Positions 28,315 to 36,155 of a stretch of 64,000 nucleotides of DNA are shown here, in pieces; positions within the stretch are counted from its first letter, which is position 1, and every line of letters starts with the position of its first letter. Origin of the DNA: Myxococcales bacterium (GTDB lineage: Bacteria > Myxococcota_A > Polyangia > Haliangiales > Haliangiaceae); assembly GCA_016720595.1 (NCBI GenBank), contig JADKKI010000007.1:1-64000 (forward strand). Direction: 5' to 3'. A program made the translations under genes and the position numbers. The notes beneath the pieces are model-generated. The model was not told the DNA's origin. It made no database searches and saw only the letters and a list, made by a program, of their open reading frames with translations.

Positions 28315-29739
28315 GTGGCGCGCGTCTTCCTCGTAAACCCACCGTCGCCAGAACCAGTGCAGTCGCCCCTGCTCTCGTTCTGTCACCTCGCCGCGTCGTT
28401 GCGCGCGGCGGGACACGAGGTGGCGCTGCACGACGCGTCCGCACCGCACGCACCGCGCACGCACGAGGCGATCGCCGCGCGGATCACGGCGTTCGCACCC
28501 GACTTCGTCGGCCTGCACCTGAAGACCCTGCACGTACAGCCCGCGTATGCGCTCGCCGCCGACCTCGCGGAGCGCTTCGTCCTGGTCGCCGGGGGGCCGC
28601 ATGCGACGATCGTCCCGGCCGAGCCGCTCGCCCACGGCTTTCGCTGGGTGATCCGCGGTGAAGGGGAGGACGCGCTCGTCGAGCTCGCCGAGGTCTTCGA
28701 TGGCACGCGCGAGGCGAGCAGCGTCGCTGGGCTGACCTGGCTCGACCACGGCATGGTGCGACACAACCCCACGCGGCCGTTCAACACCGAGCTCGATCGA
28801 CTTGCACCCCCGCTGTCTGCGCTCGACCTGTTCGATCCGACCTGGTACGGCGACGCACCGATCCCCGGCCGGGCCTTTCCGCCGGTGGGCATCCTGTCGA
28901 GTCGCGGGTGCCCGCAGGCATGCACGTTCTGCTCGAACGATGTCACCGGCCGCAAGTTCCGCTATCGCAGCGCACCGTCGGTGGCCGCCGAGATCGCGAT
29001 CCTGCGGGAGCACTACGGCCTCCGCGCGTTCAGCTTCTTCGACGATTCCTTCGCCGTCGGCCGGCGCCGAGTCACCGAGCTGTGTGATGCGATCGTCGGC
29101 ATCGACGCGCAGGTGACGTGGACTTGCACCGCGCACCCCGCACACCTCGATCGCGAGGTGATCGCCGACATGAAGCGCGCCGGCTGCGCCGGCATCGACA
29201 TCGGGATGGAGAGCGCGGATCCGCGGATGCTGCTGCGGATCGGCAAGGGTGTCACCGTGGACCGCGTGCTCGACGTGCTGCGCTGGGCGAGTGACCTCGG
29301 CGTTCACACGGTGGTCAACCTGATGTTCGGCTGGCCCGACGAGACGGACGCCGAGCTCGATGCGACGATCGCGTTCATGGATCGCGCCGCCCCGATCGCC
29401 GGTGGCTTCAACGCCCGCGGCGTGGTGGTGCCCTACCCCGGCACCGAGATCTACGAGCGCAACCACGAGCGCTTCGGCTTCACGGGCTGGTGGCTCACCG
29501 AGCCGCCTCTCGAGTACGTGCCCTTCCCCACGAGCTGGGACGAGGCCGAGATCGTGCGGGCGTACGGTCACGATCCGGCGCTCGACCGGAACTTCTTCCA
29601 CCACCCGCCACACCGGATCCGCCGGATCCGCGAAGCGCTCGTCACCAAGGCGGAGCGCACGATGGCGATCCAGCTCCGCCGCTGCGGCGTCGATTCGACC
29701 GTGGTCCCGGTCGGCGTCCCGGCCGCCGGCGCGCGCTAG
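28315..29739 (+). CDS. B12-binding-type radical SAM enzyme
   Basis: A GTG start at 28315; 474 residues. Residues ~1-130 form a Rossmann-like B12-binding-type domain (VFLVNPPSPEPVQSPLLS; LVAGGPHATIVP), but no DxHxxG lower-ligand motif is present. The radical SAM core follows with the 4Fe-4S ligands Cys199, Cys203 and Cys206 (RGCPQACTFC), then FFDDSFAVGRRR and the SAM-contact stretch GIDIGMESADPRMLLRIGKG. This class performs methylations or ring/carbon-chain rearrangements on many substrates. It follows two 2OG-fold genes with a 12-base gap, so an operon with them is likely. The substrate is unknown. Confidence 0.88.
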   Translation: MARVFLVNPPSPEPVQSPLLSFCHLAASLRAAGHEVALHDASAPHAPRTHEAIAARITAFAPDFVGLHLKTLHVQPAYALAADLAERFVLVAGGPHATIVPAEPLAHGFRWVIRGEGEDALVELAEVFDGTREASSVAGLTWLDHGMVRHNPTRPFNTELDRLAPPLSALDLFDPTWYGDAPIPGRAFPPVGILSSRGCPQACTFCSNDVTGRKFRYRSAPSVAAEIAILREHYGLRAFSFFDDSFAVGRRRVTELCDAIVGIDAQVTWTCTAHPAHLDREVIADMKRAGCAGIDIGMESADPRMLLRIGKGVTVDRVLDVLRWASDLGVHTVVNLMFGWPDETDAELDATIAFMDRAAPIAGGFNARGVVVPYPGTEIYERNHERFGFTGWWLTEPPLEYVPFPTSWDEAEIVRAYGHDPALDRNFFHHPPHRIRRIREALVTKAERTMAIQLRRCGVDSTVVPVGVPAAGAR

Positions 29740-29742
29740 CTC

Positions 29743-29779
29743 GCTCAGCTCAGCTCAGCTCAGCTCAGCTCAGCTCAGC
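29743..29779. repeat. tandem GCTCA pentamer, 7 perfect copies
   Basis: Seven uninterrupted GCTCA units (29743-29777) plus two bases. The array starts 3 bases after the stop of the radical SAM gene and contains the stop codon of the convergent PAAR gene (29775-29777). Changes in copy number would not alter either protein. It may be a slippage product of no function. Confidence 0.9.
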
Positions 29780-30095
29780 CGCCGGTCTCGACGTTGCTCG
29801 AGCCATCCTGCATCGTGCCCGAGCCGCCACAGTGCGTGTCGGCGTCGCCCTTGCGGTGCGCCTTGATGTTGTTGATGAACACCGTGCCGCTGCCCGCCTG
29901 GGCGGTCCACGTGTTCGGTCCGCAGCAGGCCGCGTGCATCCCCGGATCGCCGACCCGGAGCGCCGGCTTGCCATTCACCATCACGTCCGGTGAGCCCATG
30001 ATCGCGGGCCCGACGCAGGTGTGCGGGCAAGCGGGGCAGCCATGGGCATCCGCCTGGACCTTCGAGGTATCGCCGACGCGGGACTGAGGGGGCAT
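29775..30095 (-). CDS. PAAR-type spike-tip protein
   Basis: A 106-residue protein from ATG 30095. It shows the PAAR pattern of short beta units with Pro/Ala-x-x-Arg motifs: SRVGDTS at the start, VMVNGKPALRVGDPG in the middle and FINNIKAHRKGD near the end. His and Cys residues suited to the tip metal site (DAHGCPACPHTC, HAACCGPNTW, DTHCGG) accompany them. PAAR proteins sharpen the VgrG spike of type VI secretion and related systems and carry effectors. No toxin domain is fused here. It is convergent with the radical SAM gene. The stop codon lies inside the pentamer array. Confidence 0.85.
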   Translation of the reverse strand: MPPQSRVGDTSKVQADAHGCPACPHTCVGPAIMGSPDVMVNGKPALRVGDPGMHAACCGPNTWTAQAGSGTVFINNIKAHRKGDADTHCGGSGTMQDGSSNVETGG

Positions 30096-30160
30096 GGCGT
30101 CTGTAGAGAATATACGGTTCTGGGGGCCATAGCTTCCCCCATCCATCCCCTCGGAACCCG
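30096..30160 (-). promoter_or_regulatory. possible promoter of the PAAR gene
   Basis: Reading the minus strand, TATATT (complement of 30109-30114) lies 13 bases before the ATG at 30095, in an otherwise GC-rich setting. It could be a -10 box with a very short leader. No convincing -35 box was found. Confidence 0.3.
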
Positions 30161-31144
30161 TCAGGTCTTGCGGGCCCGGAGGTAGTGGGTCCGGTAGCTG
30201 AGGGCGGACCGCGCATCTCGCCGAAGGGTCCAGGGCAGCTCCGCCGCATCCTCGATCTGGTAGCGCGCACCGAGCCCGTCGCCGGTGGTCAGGATCACCG
30301 CGAGGTCCGCCGCGGGATCAGCGCCGCCAAACCGCTCGTGCTCGTGCATCACGGCGCTCTGCCATGCAAACGGGGAGGTGAGGATCAACTCGCCGCCGGG
30401 GGCGCACAACCCATCGAGCACCGCGAGGAGCTGGCGCGGCCGCGCGATCGAATCGATCACGTTGAGCGCGACCACCCGATCATAGAGCGCCGGGATCAGC
30501 GGCGGATCGAGGGCGTCACCACACACGATCTGCCGCCGCGCCGCGGGGACCGTGCGATCGCCGGCCTGGATCTCGGCGGCCGCATAGTGGCGTCCGGTGA
30601 TCCTGCGCCCGAAGGCGATCCGCTCTCCATCCAGGAGCCGGCGCGCGCGGCGGAGCGCCCCGAACTGCAGGTCCACGCCGACCACGTGCTCCGCGCGGGT
30701 CGCGAGCTCCGCGAGGATGCGGCCGACGCTACACCCGAGCTCCACGGCGGCGCCCACGTGCGGCAGTGCGGCGAGCCGCGCGATCACGGCCTCGAGGGCG
30801 AACCCGGGGCCCTCGGCTCGGGGCTCCGCGCGATCGCCCCACTGCGCGTCGAGATAGATCGAGAGGTGCTCGAGCAGGCGCGGATACGGTGCGTCATCGG
30901 GCCCGGCGGCCACCAGCAGCGCCGCGACCGCCGGCGAGAGATCACGCTCGACGATCGTGGTGATCTCGCCGCGCAGGTACTCGGCCGGATCGGCGAACAC
31001 GATCGGTACCTCATCGACGATCGGATATTGGCGACCGCACTCGCAGACGAGCAGGTCACCGCTTCGCTCCAGCGTCTTGACGTCGAGCCGCTCGGGCGTG
31101 CGCGTGCGACAGCCCGGGCAGACGAGGACGAGGTCCAGGGTCAT
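30161..31144 (-). CDS. methyltransferase with Trm112-like zinc ribbon
   Basis: A 327-residue protein from ATG 31144. The first ~55 residues form a Trm112-like zinc ribbon (CPGCRT at 9-14 and CECGRQYPIVDEVPI further on). After a helical region, residues ~130-260 are a class I SAM fold: AVELGCSVGRILAEL, VVGVDLQFGALRRARRLL, IVCGDALDPPL, VVALNVIDSI and GGELILTSPF. It is likely cytoplasmic. The same direction as the PAAR gene and the 65-base gap suggest possible co-regulation, but TATATT in between points to a separate start for PAAR. The substrate is unknown. Confidence 0.85.
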   Translation of the reverse strand: MTLDLVLVCPGCRTRTPERLDVKTLERSGDLLVCECGRQYPIVDEVPIVFADPAEYLRGEITTIVERDLSPAVAALLVAAGPDDAPYPRLLEHLSIYLDAQWGDRAEPRAEGPGFALEAVIARLAALPHVGAAVELGCSVGRILAELATRAEHVVGVDLQFGALRRARRLLDGERIAFGRRITGRHYAAAEIQAGDRTVPAARRQIVCGDALDPPLIPALYDRVVALNVIDSIARPRQLLAVLDGLCAPGGELILTSPFAWQSAVMHEHERFGGADPAADLAVILTTGDGLGARYQIEDAAELPWTLRRDARSALSYRTHYLRARKT

Positions 31145-31174
31145 GGCGGGTCTGTGATAGCCTGATTTCGGCAC

Positions 31175-32589
31175 ATGAGGTGGGAGTGGCTGATCGCGAT
31201 CCTCTCGGCCGGCACGGTCGCCGCGTGCGGATTCCATAGCAGCGCGGCGCCAGCCTCCGATGCCGCGGTCGATGCAGTGCCTGACGCGCCCCCCGATGCG
31301 CCGATCGGGCCACCGACGTTGATCCCCGAGACCCGGGACTACGGCACGTACACGCCGACCGGCCCTTCGCTCACCGGCGTGTTCACCGTCACCTCGATCT
31401 CCGCCACCGCCCCCCTGGCGACGTCGATCACCGGGACCAACCTCGGTGACTTCACGATCACCTCGGATACCTGTGCGGGCCACGCCCTCCCCGTGCTGTC
31501 GTCGTGCACGGTCGTCGTGCGCTTCCAACCACTGGCCGCTTCCGGCATGCGCACGGGCGCGCTGGAGGTCACCGCGGGGAGCGGCGTGATGCTGACGAGC
31601 ACGCTGCGTGGCCGCTACGACACGCCCCCCGCGGTCACCGTGGCACCGACCGCCCTGTCGTTCGGGACCGTGCATGTCGGGACCACCAGCGGATCGCTGA
31701 TGCTGACGCTCCACAACCCCGGGACGGTCCCCACGCCGTCGATCGGCACCACGACGTTGACCGGTGCCGATGCCGCCGAGTTCACGATCACGAGTGACAC
31801 CTGCAACGGCCTCGTGCTCGCTGCGATGAGTGACTGCGTGTTGACGGTGACGTACTCGCCGAACGGCGTGGGCGCGAGGTCGGCGACGATCTCGGTCGCA
31901 CCGTTCGTCACGATCCCGATCTCCGGTACGGGCGAGGCGCTGACGATCGTGACCACGCCCGCCGAGTTCGGCGCGATCACCGTCGGGCAGACTTCACTCG
32001 CACAGACCCTGACCGTCACCAACGTCGCCGCCAACGCCGTCGGCCCCTTGACCTCCTCGCGCGCCGGGAATCACCCCACCGAGTTCGTGCTCGGTACCGA
32101 TACCTGCAACGGCGCCACGCTCGCCCCCGCGGCGACCTGCACGATCGACGTCAGCTTCGCCCCGACGGTCGTCGGCCCGCGGAATGCGCTGGTGCGGCTG
32201 ATGGCGGGATCCACGATCATCGCGGACGGCATCCTGCGCGGCACCGGCGAGCCGCTCGATCCCGTGATGATCAGCCCGGGCTCGTTCGCGTTCGCGGATA
32301 CGACGGTTGGTCAGACCAGCATGGTGTTCGTGTTCACCGTGTTCAACATGGGCACGCTGGTGACGGGACCGTTCAGCAGCTCGCTCGTCGGCGCGGACCC
32401 CGGCGAGTTCGCGATCGTGACCGCGATGGACACCTGCACCGGGACGACGCTTCCCGGGGGCGGGATGTGCACAATCGCCGTGACGTTCTCCCCCACCGCG
32501 ACCGGTCTCAAGTCCGCCGCGCTGTCTGTGAGCTCCACCCCCGGGGGGGTGGCACGCACACCGCAACCGTGACGGGTACCGGCCTCTAA
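31175..32589 (+). pseudogene. lipoprotein with ASH-type beta-sandwich repeats, frameshift at the 3' end
   Basis: The signal peptide MRWEWLIAILSAGTVAAC has a lipobox at Cys18, followed by an Asp/Ala/Pro spacer. Four repeats of about 100 residues follow, each with FTITSDTCNG-type Cys motifs, TVGQTS and GTGE/RGTGE ends, as in choice-of-anchor-D/ASPM-SPD2-Hydin domains. At 32543-32549 a run of seven G breaks the last repeat: as written, the frame ends VARTPQP at 32572. With one base changed, it ends GGTHTATVTGTGL at 32587-32589, exactly as the other repeats predict. About 471 residues if repaired. It is a surface protein of unknown role. Confidence 0.7.
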
Positions 32590-32597
32590 GCGCCGTC

Positions 32598-33206
32598 TCA
32601 GGGCTGGAGGCTCTCCGCGAGGAGGGCCGCCTTCACCGAAGGCCGCGCGACCAGCGTCTGGTAGTAGGTCGCGAGCACGGGTGCGAGCTCCTGCCCCAGC
32701 ACGCGTTGCCAGCTGCGCAGGATGTAGAACAGATACCCATCGGCGACCGTGAACGCCTCGCCCATCACGTACGCGTGACTGGCGAGGTGCGTGGCGACGT
32801 AGGCGAGCTTGGCTCCCACCCTCTCGAGGAGGATCGCCCGATAGGCGTCCGATACCTCCTTCTTCATCATCGGCACGATGCCCTTGTGGAGCTCGGTCGC
32901 GATGAAGTTGAGCCACTCCTGCAAGCGCACGCGCTCGAACGTCCCCGCCGCCGGTGCGAGCCCGCTGGCGGGGTTGAGGTCAGCGATGTACTGAACGATC
33001 GCCGCGCCCTCGGTGAGCAGCGTCCCGTCGGGCAGGACGAGCGCGGGGATCTGGGCCTTCGGGTTGACGGCGGCGAACGGACTACCATCCTCGAGCGTCT
33101 TCCGCTTGAGATCGACGGTGTGCAGCTCGAACGAAGCGCCTACCTCGCGAAGTGCGATGTGCGGCGAGATCGAGCAGCCCCCGGACGCGTAGTAGAGCTT
33201 GAACAT
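32598..33206 (-). CDS. glutathione S-transferase (beta-class type)
   Basis: 202 residues from ATG 33206 (MFKLYYASGGCSISPHIAL); a second ATG four codons upstream is possible. The thioredoxin-like N-terminal domain has the beta-class Cys in GGCSISPHIALRE and the cis-Pro in AQIPALVLPDG, then TEGAAIVQYIADL. The C-terminal helical domain (FIATELHKGIVPM; GEAFTVADGYLFYIL) completes the fold. It conjugates or reduces glutathione-linked substrates in the cytoplasm. A second, related GST is encoded at 40454-41092. It is convergent with the upstream ASH gene. Confidence 0.9.
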   Translation of the reverse strand: MFKLYYASGGCSISPHIALREVGASFELHTVDLKRKTLEDGSPFAAVNPKAQIPALVLPDGTLLTEGAAIVQYIADLNPASGLAPAAGTFERVRLQEWLNFIATELHKGIVPMMKKEVSDAYRAILLERVGAKLAYVATHLASHAYVMGEAFTVADGYLFYILRSWQRVLGQELAPVLATYYQTLVARPSVKAALLAESLQP

Positions 33207-33233
33207 GCCGGGGGGCATCCTACTCCGAACGGA

Positions 33234-34985
33234 TCAGTTATCGGACCAGGGGGTCTTGGGTGCGGTGAAGTTCAGATAGAACCACCATCCGGAGACGCCG
33301 TTGTTGACGTCCTTGTCGGACTGGTTCGCCGGGCGACAGTTCCCTGCACCGCCGGGGAGGATGTAGCTGAGCGTGTGCCCGCCCACGACGGCCAGGTTCG
33401 ACGGGAAGATGGTCGCATCCGCATCGGCCTCGGTGACGAAGCCGCGCAACAGGCCGTTGACGACCTGGGTCGCCGGCGTGCCGACGTACGTGGCGGCGAT
33501 CCGCGCATCATGGAGCACGATGTTCACGCCACCGAGCGCGACCGTCACCGTGGATTGTGTCGAGACGAAGCACGGCGAGGTGCTCGAGGTGATCGCCGGC
33601 GTGTAGGGGTGCGTCGTCCCGGCGATCGTGGTCAGGCAGGTCCCTGCGGCCTGGTTGGTGGCGGTCAGGAGGATCGGTGCCGCCGCGCCGGGCTTGCAGC
33701 TCGTCGAGCCGACCGGGGTGGTGCAGTTGGCGAAGTGGATCTCGAGGGGCGAGGTCAGCACGCCGCCCTGGTTGAGCGGCCGGAACACGAGCGTCGGCGA
33801 GAGATCCAGGAACCCGTCGGGGGGCATGTCGTTGTCCTGGGTCAGGTTGTTCGCGAGCTGCTGGTTGACGGCGTTGCCGAAGAAGCTGTCGGTGATGTCG
33901 TTGCAGCCGATCACCGAAGCGTAGGCGTGCGGATCGCGCAGCGCGAGCGTGTTGAACCGGTAGGCCGTCACGACCACACCGTTCATGCAGTTGTTGGTGC
34001 AGGCGTCGGTGTTGACCATGTTGCCGTCATCGCACTGCTCGGTGCCTTCCTTGACGCCGTTGCCGCAGAACGGCGTGCAGTCGTTGTCGGTGTTGGCGTT
34101 GGCGCCGGTGGGGCAGCAGCCATCGCCGTTCATCGCCATGGTGATCGCGGGGAACGAGCACGCGGCGGTGCACGTGCCTGGGTTGAGCAGCACGTCGCGC
34201 GTGCACGCCACGCCGTCGGTGCAGGTGGTGGGGCACTTCCCCGCCCCGGTGGCGATCGCCTTGTCGCAGGTCTCACCCGTGTCAACGAAGCCATTCCCGC
34301 ACGCGGGTGAGCAGTCGTTGTCGGTGCCGCTGGTCGCGCCGGTCGGGCAGCAACCATCGTTGTTGATCGGCGTGGTGATCGGCGTGACGGTGCAATGGGC
34401 CTGGCAGCTGCTCGCGCCGACCAGCGCATCGGTGGTGCAGCTCTGCCCGTCGTTGCACGTCGTCGGGCACGCGCCCGCACCAGCGACGATCCCCATGTCG
34501 CACAGCTCACCGCTCTCGAGCACGCCGTTGCCGCACATCGCGGTGCAGTCGCTGTCGGTGTTCGCGTTGGCGCCTGCGGGGCAGCAGCCATCGCCATCCG
34601 TGGCGGTCGTGATCACCGACGACAAGCACGTGGCGGTGCACTCCGAGCCCGAGAGCACATCCGCGGTGCACGCATCGTTGTCGTTGCACGCCGTGGGGCA
34701 CGCGCCGATGCCGCTCGGGATCGAGGTATCGCAGGTCTCGGCGACCGTGGTGTCCACCACGCCGTTGCCGCACGTGAAGTGGCAGAGGTTGTCGCAGACG
34801 CTATCGAGCACGAGGTTGCCATCGTCGCAGTCCTCGCCCGCCTCGATCGCGAGATTGCCGCACGCGGCGGCCTTCCCTCCATCGGGGTCACCGCCGTCGG
34901 GCTGTCCTGCACTCTTGTTGTCGTTGCCGCACGCGCACAGCGCGATCGCGAGCAAGGTCAGGATCCGCCCCGGGGTGCGCCTCAT
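33234..34985 (-). CDS. Cys-rich repeat lipoprotein (DUF4215-like)
   Basis: A 583-residue protein with signal peptide and lipobox (ALCAC, Cys19), then an Asp/Gly-rich spacer. About residues 35-330 are repeated Cys modules of the type CGNGVxDxxETCD, ACPTTC, C-T-x-D, DGCCPxGAxxxTDxDC (five or more copies), as in DUF4215 myxobacterial repeat proteins. The C-terminal ~240 residues form a separate beta-rich domain (IGCNDITDSFFGNAVNQQL; WWFYLNFTAP). It is exported and probably disulphide-stabilised on the surface. Close similarity between modules (for example PTGANANTDNDC and PAGANANTDSDC) suggests recent duplication. The function is unknown. Confidence 0.85.
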   Translation of the reverse strand: MRRTPGRILTLLAIALCACGNDNKSAGQPDGGDPDGGKAAACGNLAIEAGEDCDDGNLVLDSVCDNLCHFTCGNGVVDTTVAETCDTSIPSGIGACPTACNDNDACTADVLSGSECTATCLSSVITTATDGDGCCPAGANANTDSDCTAMCGNGVLESGELCDMGIVAGAGACPTTCNDGQSCTTDALVGASSCQAHCTVTPITTPINNDGCCPTGATSGTDNDCSPACGNGFVDTGETCDKAIATGAGKCPTTCTDGVACTRDVLLNPGTCTAACSFPAITMAMNGDGCCPTGANANTDNDCTPFCGNGVKEGTEQCDDGNMVNTDACTNNCMNGVVVTAYRFNTLALRDPHAYASVIGCNDITDSFFGNAVNQQLANNLTQDNDMPPDGFLDLSPTLVFRPLNQGGVLTSPLEIHFANCTTPVGSTSCKPGAAAPILLTATNQAAGTCLTTIAGTTHPYTPAITSSTSPCFVSTQSTVTVALGGVNIVLHDARIAATYVGTPATQVVNGLLRGFVTEADADATIFPSNLAVVGGHTLSYILPGGAGNCRPANQSDKDVNNGVSGWWFYLNFTAPKTPWSDN

Positions 34986-35021
34986 CCTCTGAGGATAGAC
35001 ACACCGGGGCAGGATCGGGGG

Positions 35022-35050
35022 AAAAGGGGCCGAGCCGTCAGGCCCCTTTT
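35022..35050 (-). terminator. rho-independent terminator downstream of panB
   Basis: Perfect 10-base arms AAAAGGGGCC (35022-35031) and GGCCCCTTTT (35041-35050) with a 9-base loop. Reading the minus strand, the stem follows the panB stop by 12 bases and its 3' arm ends in TTTT. It may also stop transcripts entering the DUF4215-like gene. Confidence 0.8.
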
Positions 35051-35062
35051 CACCACACCGGA

Positions 35063-35941
35063 CTACTTCTTGGCGGCGGTCGAGTACAGCGCCGGGTCGA
35101 TCGCGTTCGGTGTGGCCTTGTTCTCGGTCACGGTGAACGACTCGGCGTCCGACGGGAACGCACCAGTGCGGACGTCGTCCACATAGTGAGCGACCGCGTC
35201 CTTGATCGTCGCGCCGAGCGTGGCGTAGCGCCGGACGAACCGCGGCTTGAAGGTCTCGTCCATGCCGAGCATGTCGTACGACACCAGCACCTGGCCGTCG
35301 CAGGCCGTCCCGGCACCGATACCGATGGTCGGGACCGAGAGCGCCGCGGTGATGTCCTTGGCGATGTCGGCGGGGATCGCCTCGAGCACGATCGCATAGC
35401 AACCCGCGTCTTCGAGCGCGAGCGCATCCTCGAGCAGGCGCTCGCGTCCGCCCGCATCGCGCCCCTGGACCTTGAAGCCTCCGAGCTGGTGGTAGCTCTG
35501 TGGCGTGAGGCCGATGTGTCCCATCACGGGGATCCCTGCGGAGACCAGCTTGCGCACGAGCTCGGCGTGGACGGCGCCACCTTCGAGCTTGACGGAGTGG
35601 CAGCCGCCCTCCTTCATGAGCTTGCCGGCGTTGGTCATCGCCTGCTCGATCGACGCCTGATACGACATGAACGGCATGTCGCCGACGACGTGCGCACGGC
35701 GGGTGCCGCGGACCACGGCACGGCAGTGGTACGCCATCTCATCGAGCGTGACCGGCAACGTGGTCTCGTGCCCCTGCACGACCATGCCGAGGGAGTCACC
35801 GACCAGGAGCACGTCGGCTCCCGATTCGTCGAGCAGACGCGCGAATGTCGCGTCATACGCAGTGAGCATGGCGATCCGCTCGCCCTTCTGCTTCATCTGC
35901 CGCAACGAGTGGATGGTGACGCGACGAGGAGTCGTCTGCAT
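35063..35941 (-). CDS. panB: 3-methyl-2-oxobutanoate hydroxymethyltransferase
   Basis: The first step of pantothenate synthesis: transfer of a hydroxymethyl group from methylene-tetrahydrofolate to 2-oxoisovalerate to give ketopantoate. 292 residues from ATG 35941, which has AGGACGG just upstream; a TTG six codons earlier is an alternative. Family motifs: [44 protein letters not shown] (Mg and substrate Asp), [16 protein letters not shown], the catalytic Glu in VLEAIP, and [16 protein letters not shown]. Cytoplasmic decamer in the family. It appears alone; panC is not in the window. Confidence 0.97.
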   Translation of the reverse strand: MQTTPRRVTIHSLRQMKQKGERIAMLTAYDATFARLLDESGADVLLVGDSLGMVVQGHETTLPVTLDEMAYHCRAVVRGTRRAHVVGDMPFMSYQASIEQAMTNAGKLMKEGGCHSVKLEGGAVHAELVRKLVSAGIPVMGHIGLTPQSYHQLGGFKVQGRDAGGRERLLEDALALEDAGCYAIVLEAIPADIAKDITAALSVPTIGIGAGTACDGQVLVSYDMLGMDETFKPRFVRRYATLGATIKDAVAHYVDDVRTGAFPSDAESFTVTENKATPNAIDPALYSTAAKK

Positions 35942-36155
35942 TCCGTCCTGACCTTTCAAAACCGGTATGCCGTGTTGGAGTCACGCGCCGGAGAATCCGG
36001 CTACGCGCACCTGGGCTACCTTGATCTGGATATAGCACAGGGCCCCCTTCCCCTGGGAGCGATGTGCATCGGCGCGAAACCGTTGCATTCTCGGCGCGTC
36101 CCCACCAAGACCTGCTGTGCCGTCGGCCCCGCCTGGGTCGACGACGTCGACGCGA

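Noticed and set aside
25732..30095. complete type VI secretion cluster
   Set aside because: No sheath, Hcp, baseplate, ClpV or membrane-complex genes are present; only tip-like proteins.
35022..35050. hairpin as a riboswitch for panB
   Set aside because: It lies downstream of panB and is a simple stem with a T-tract, that is, a terminator.
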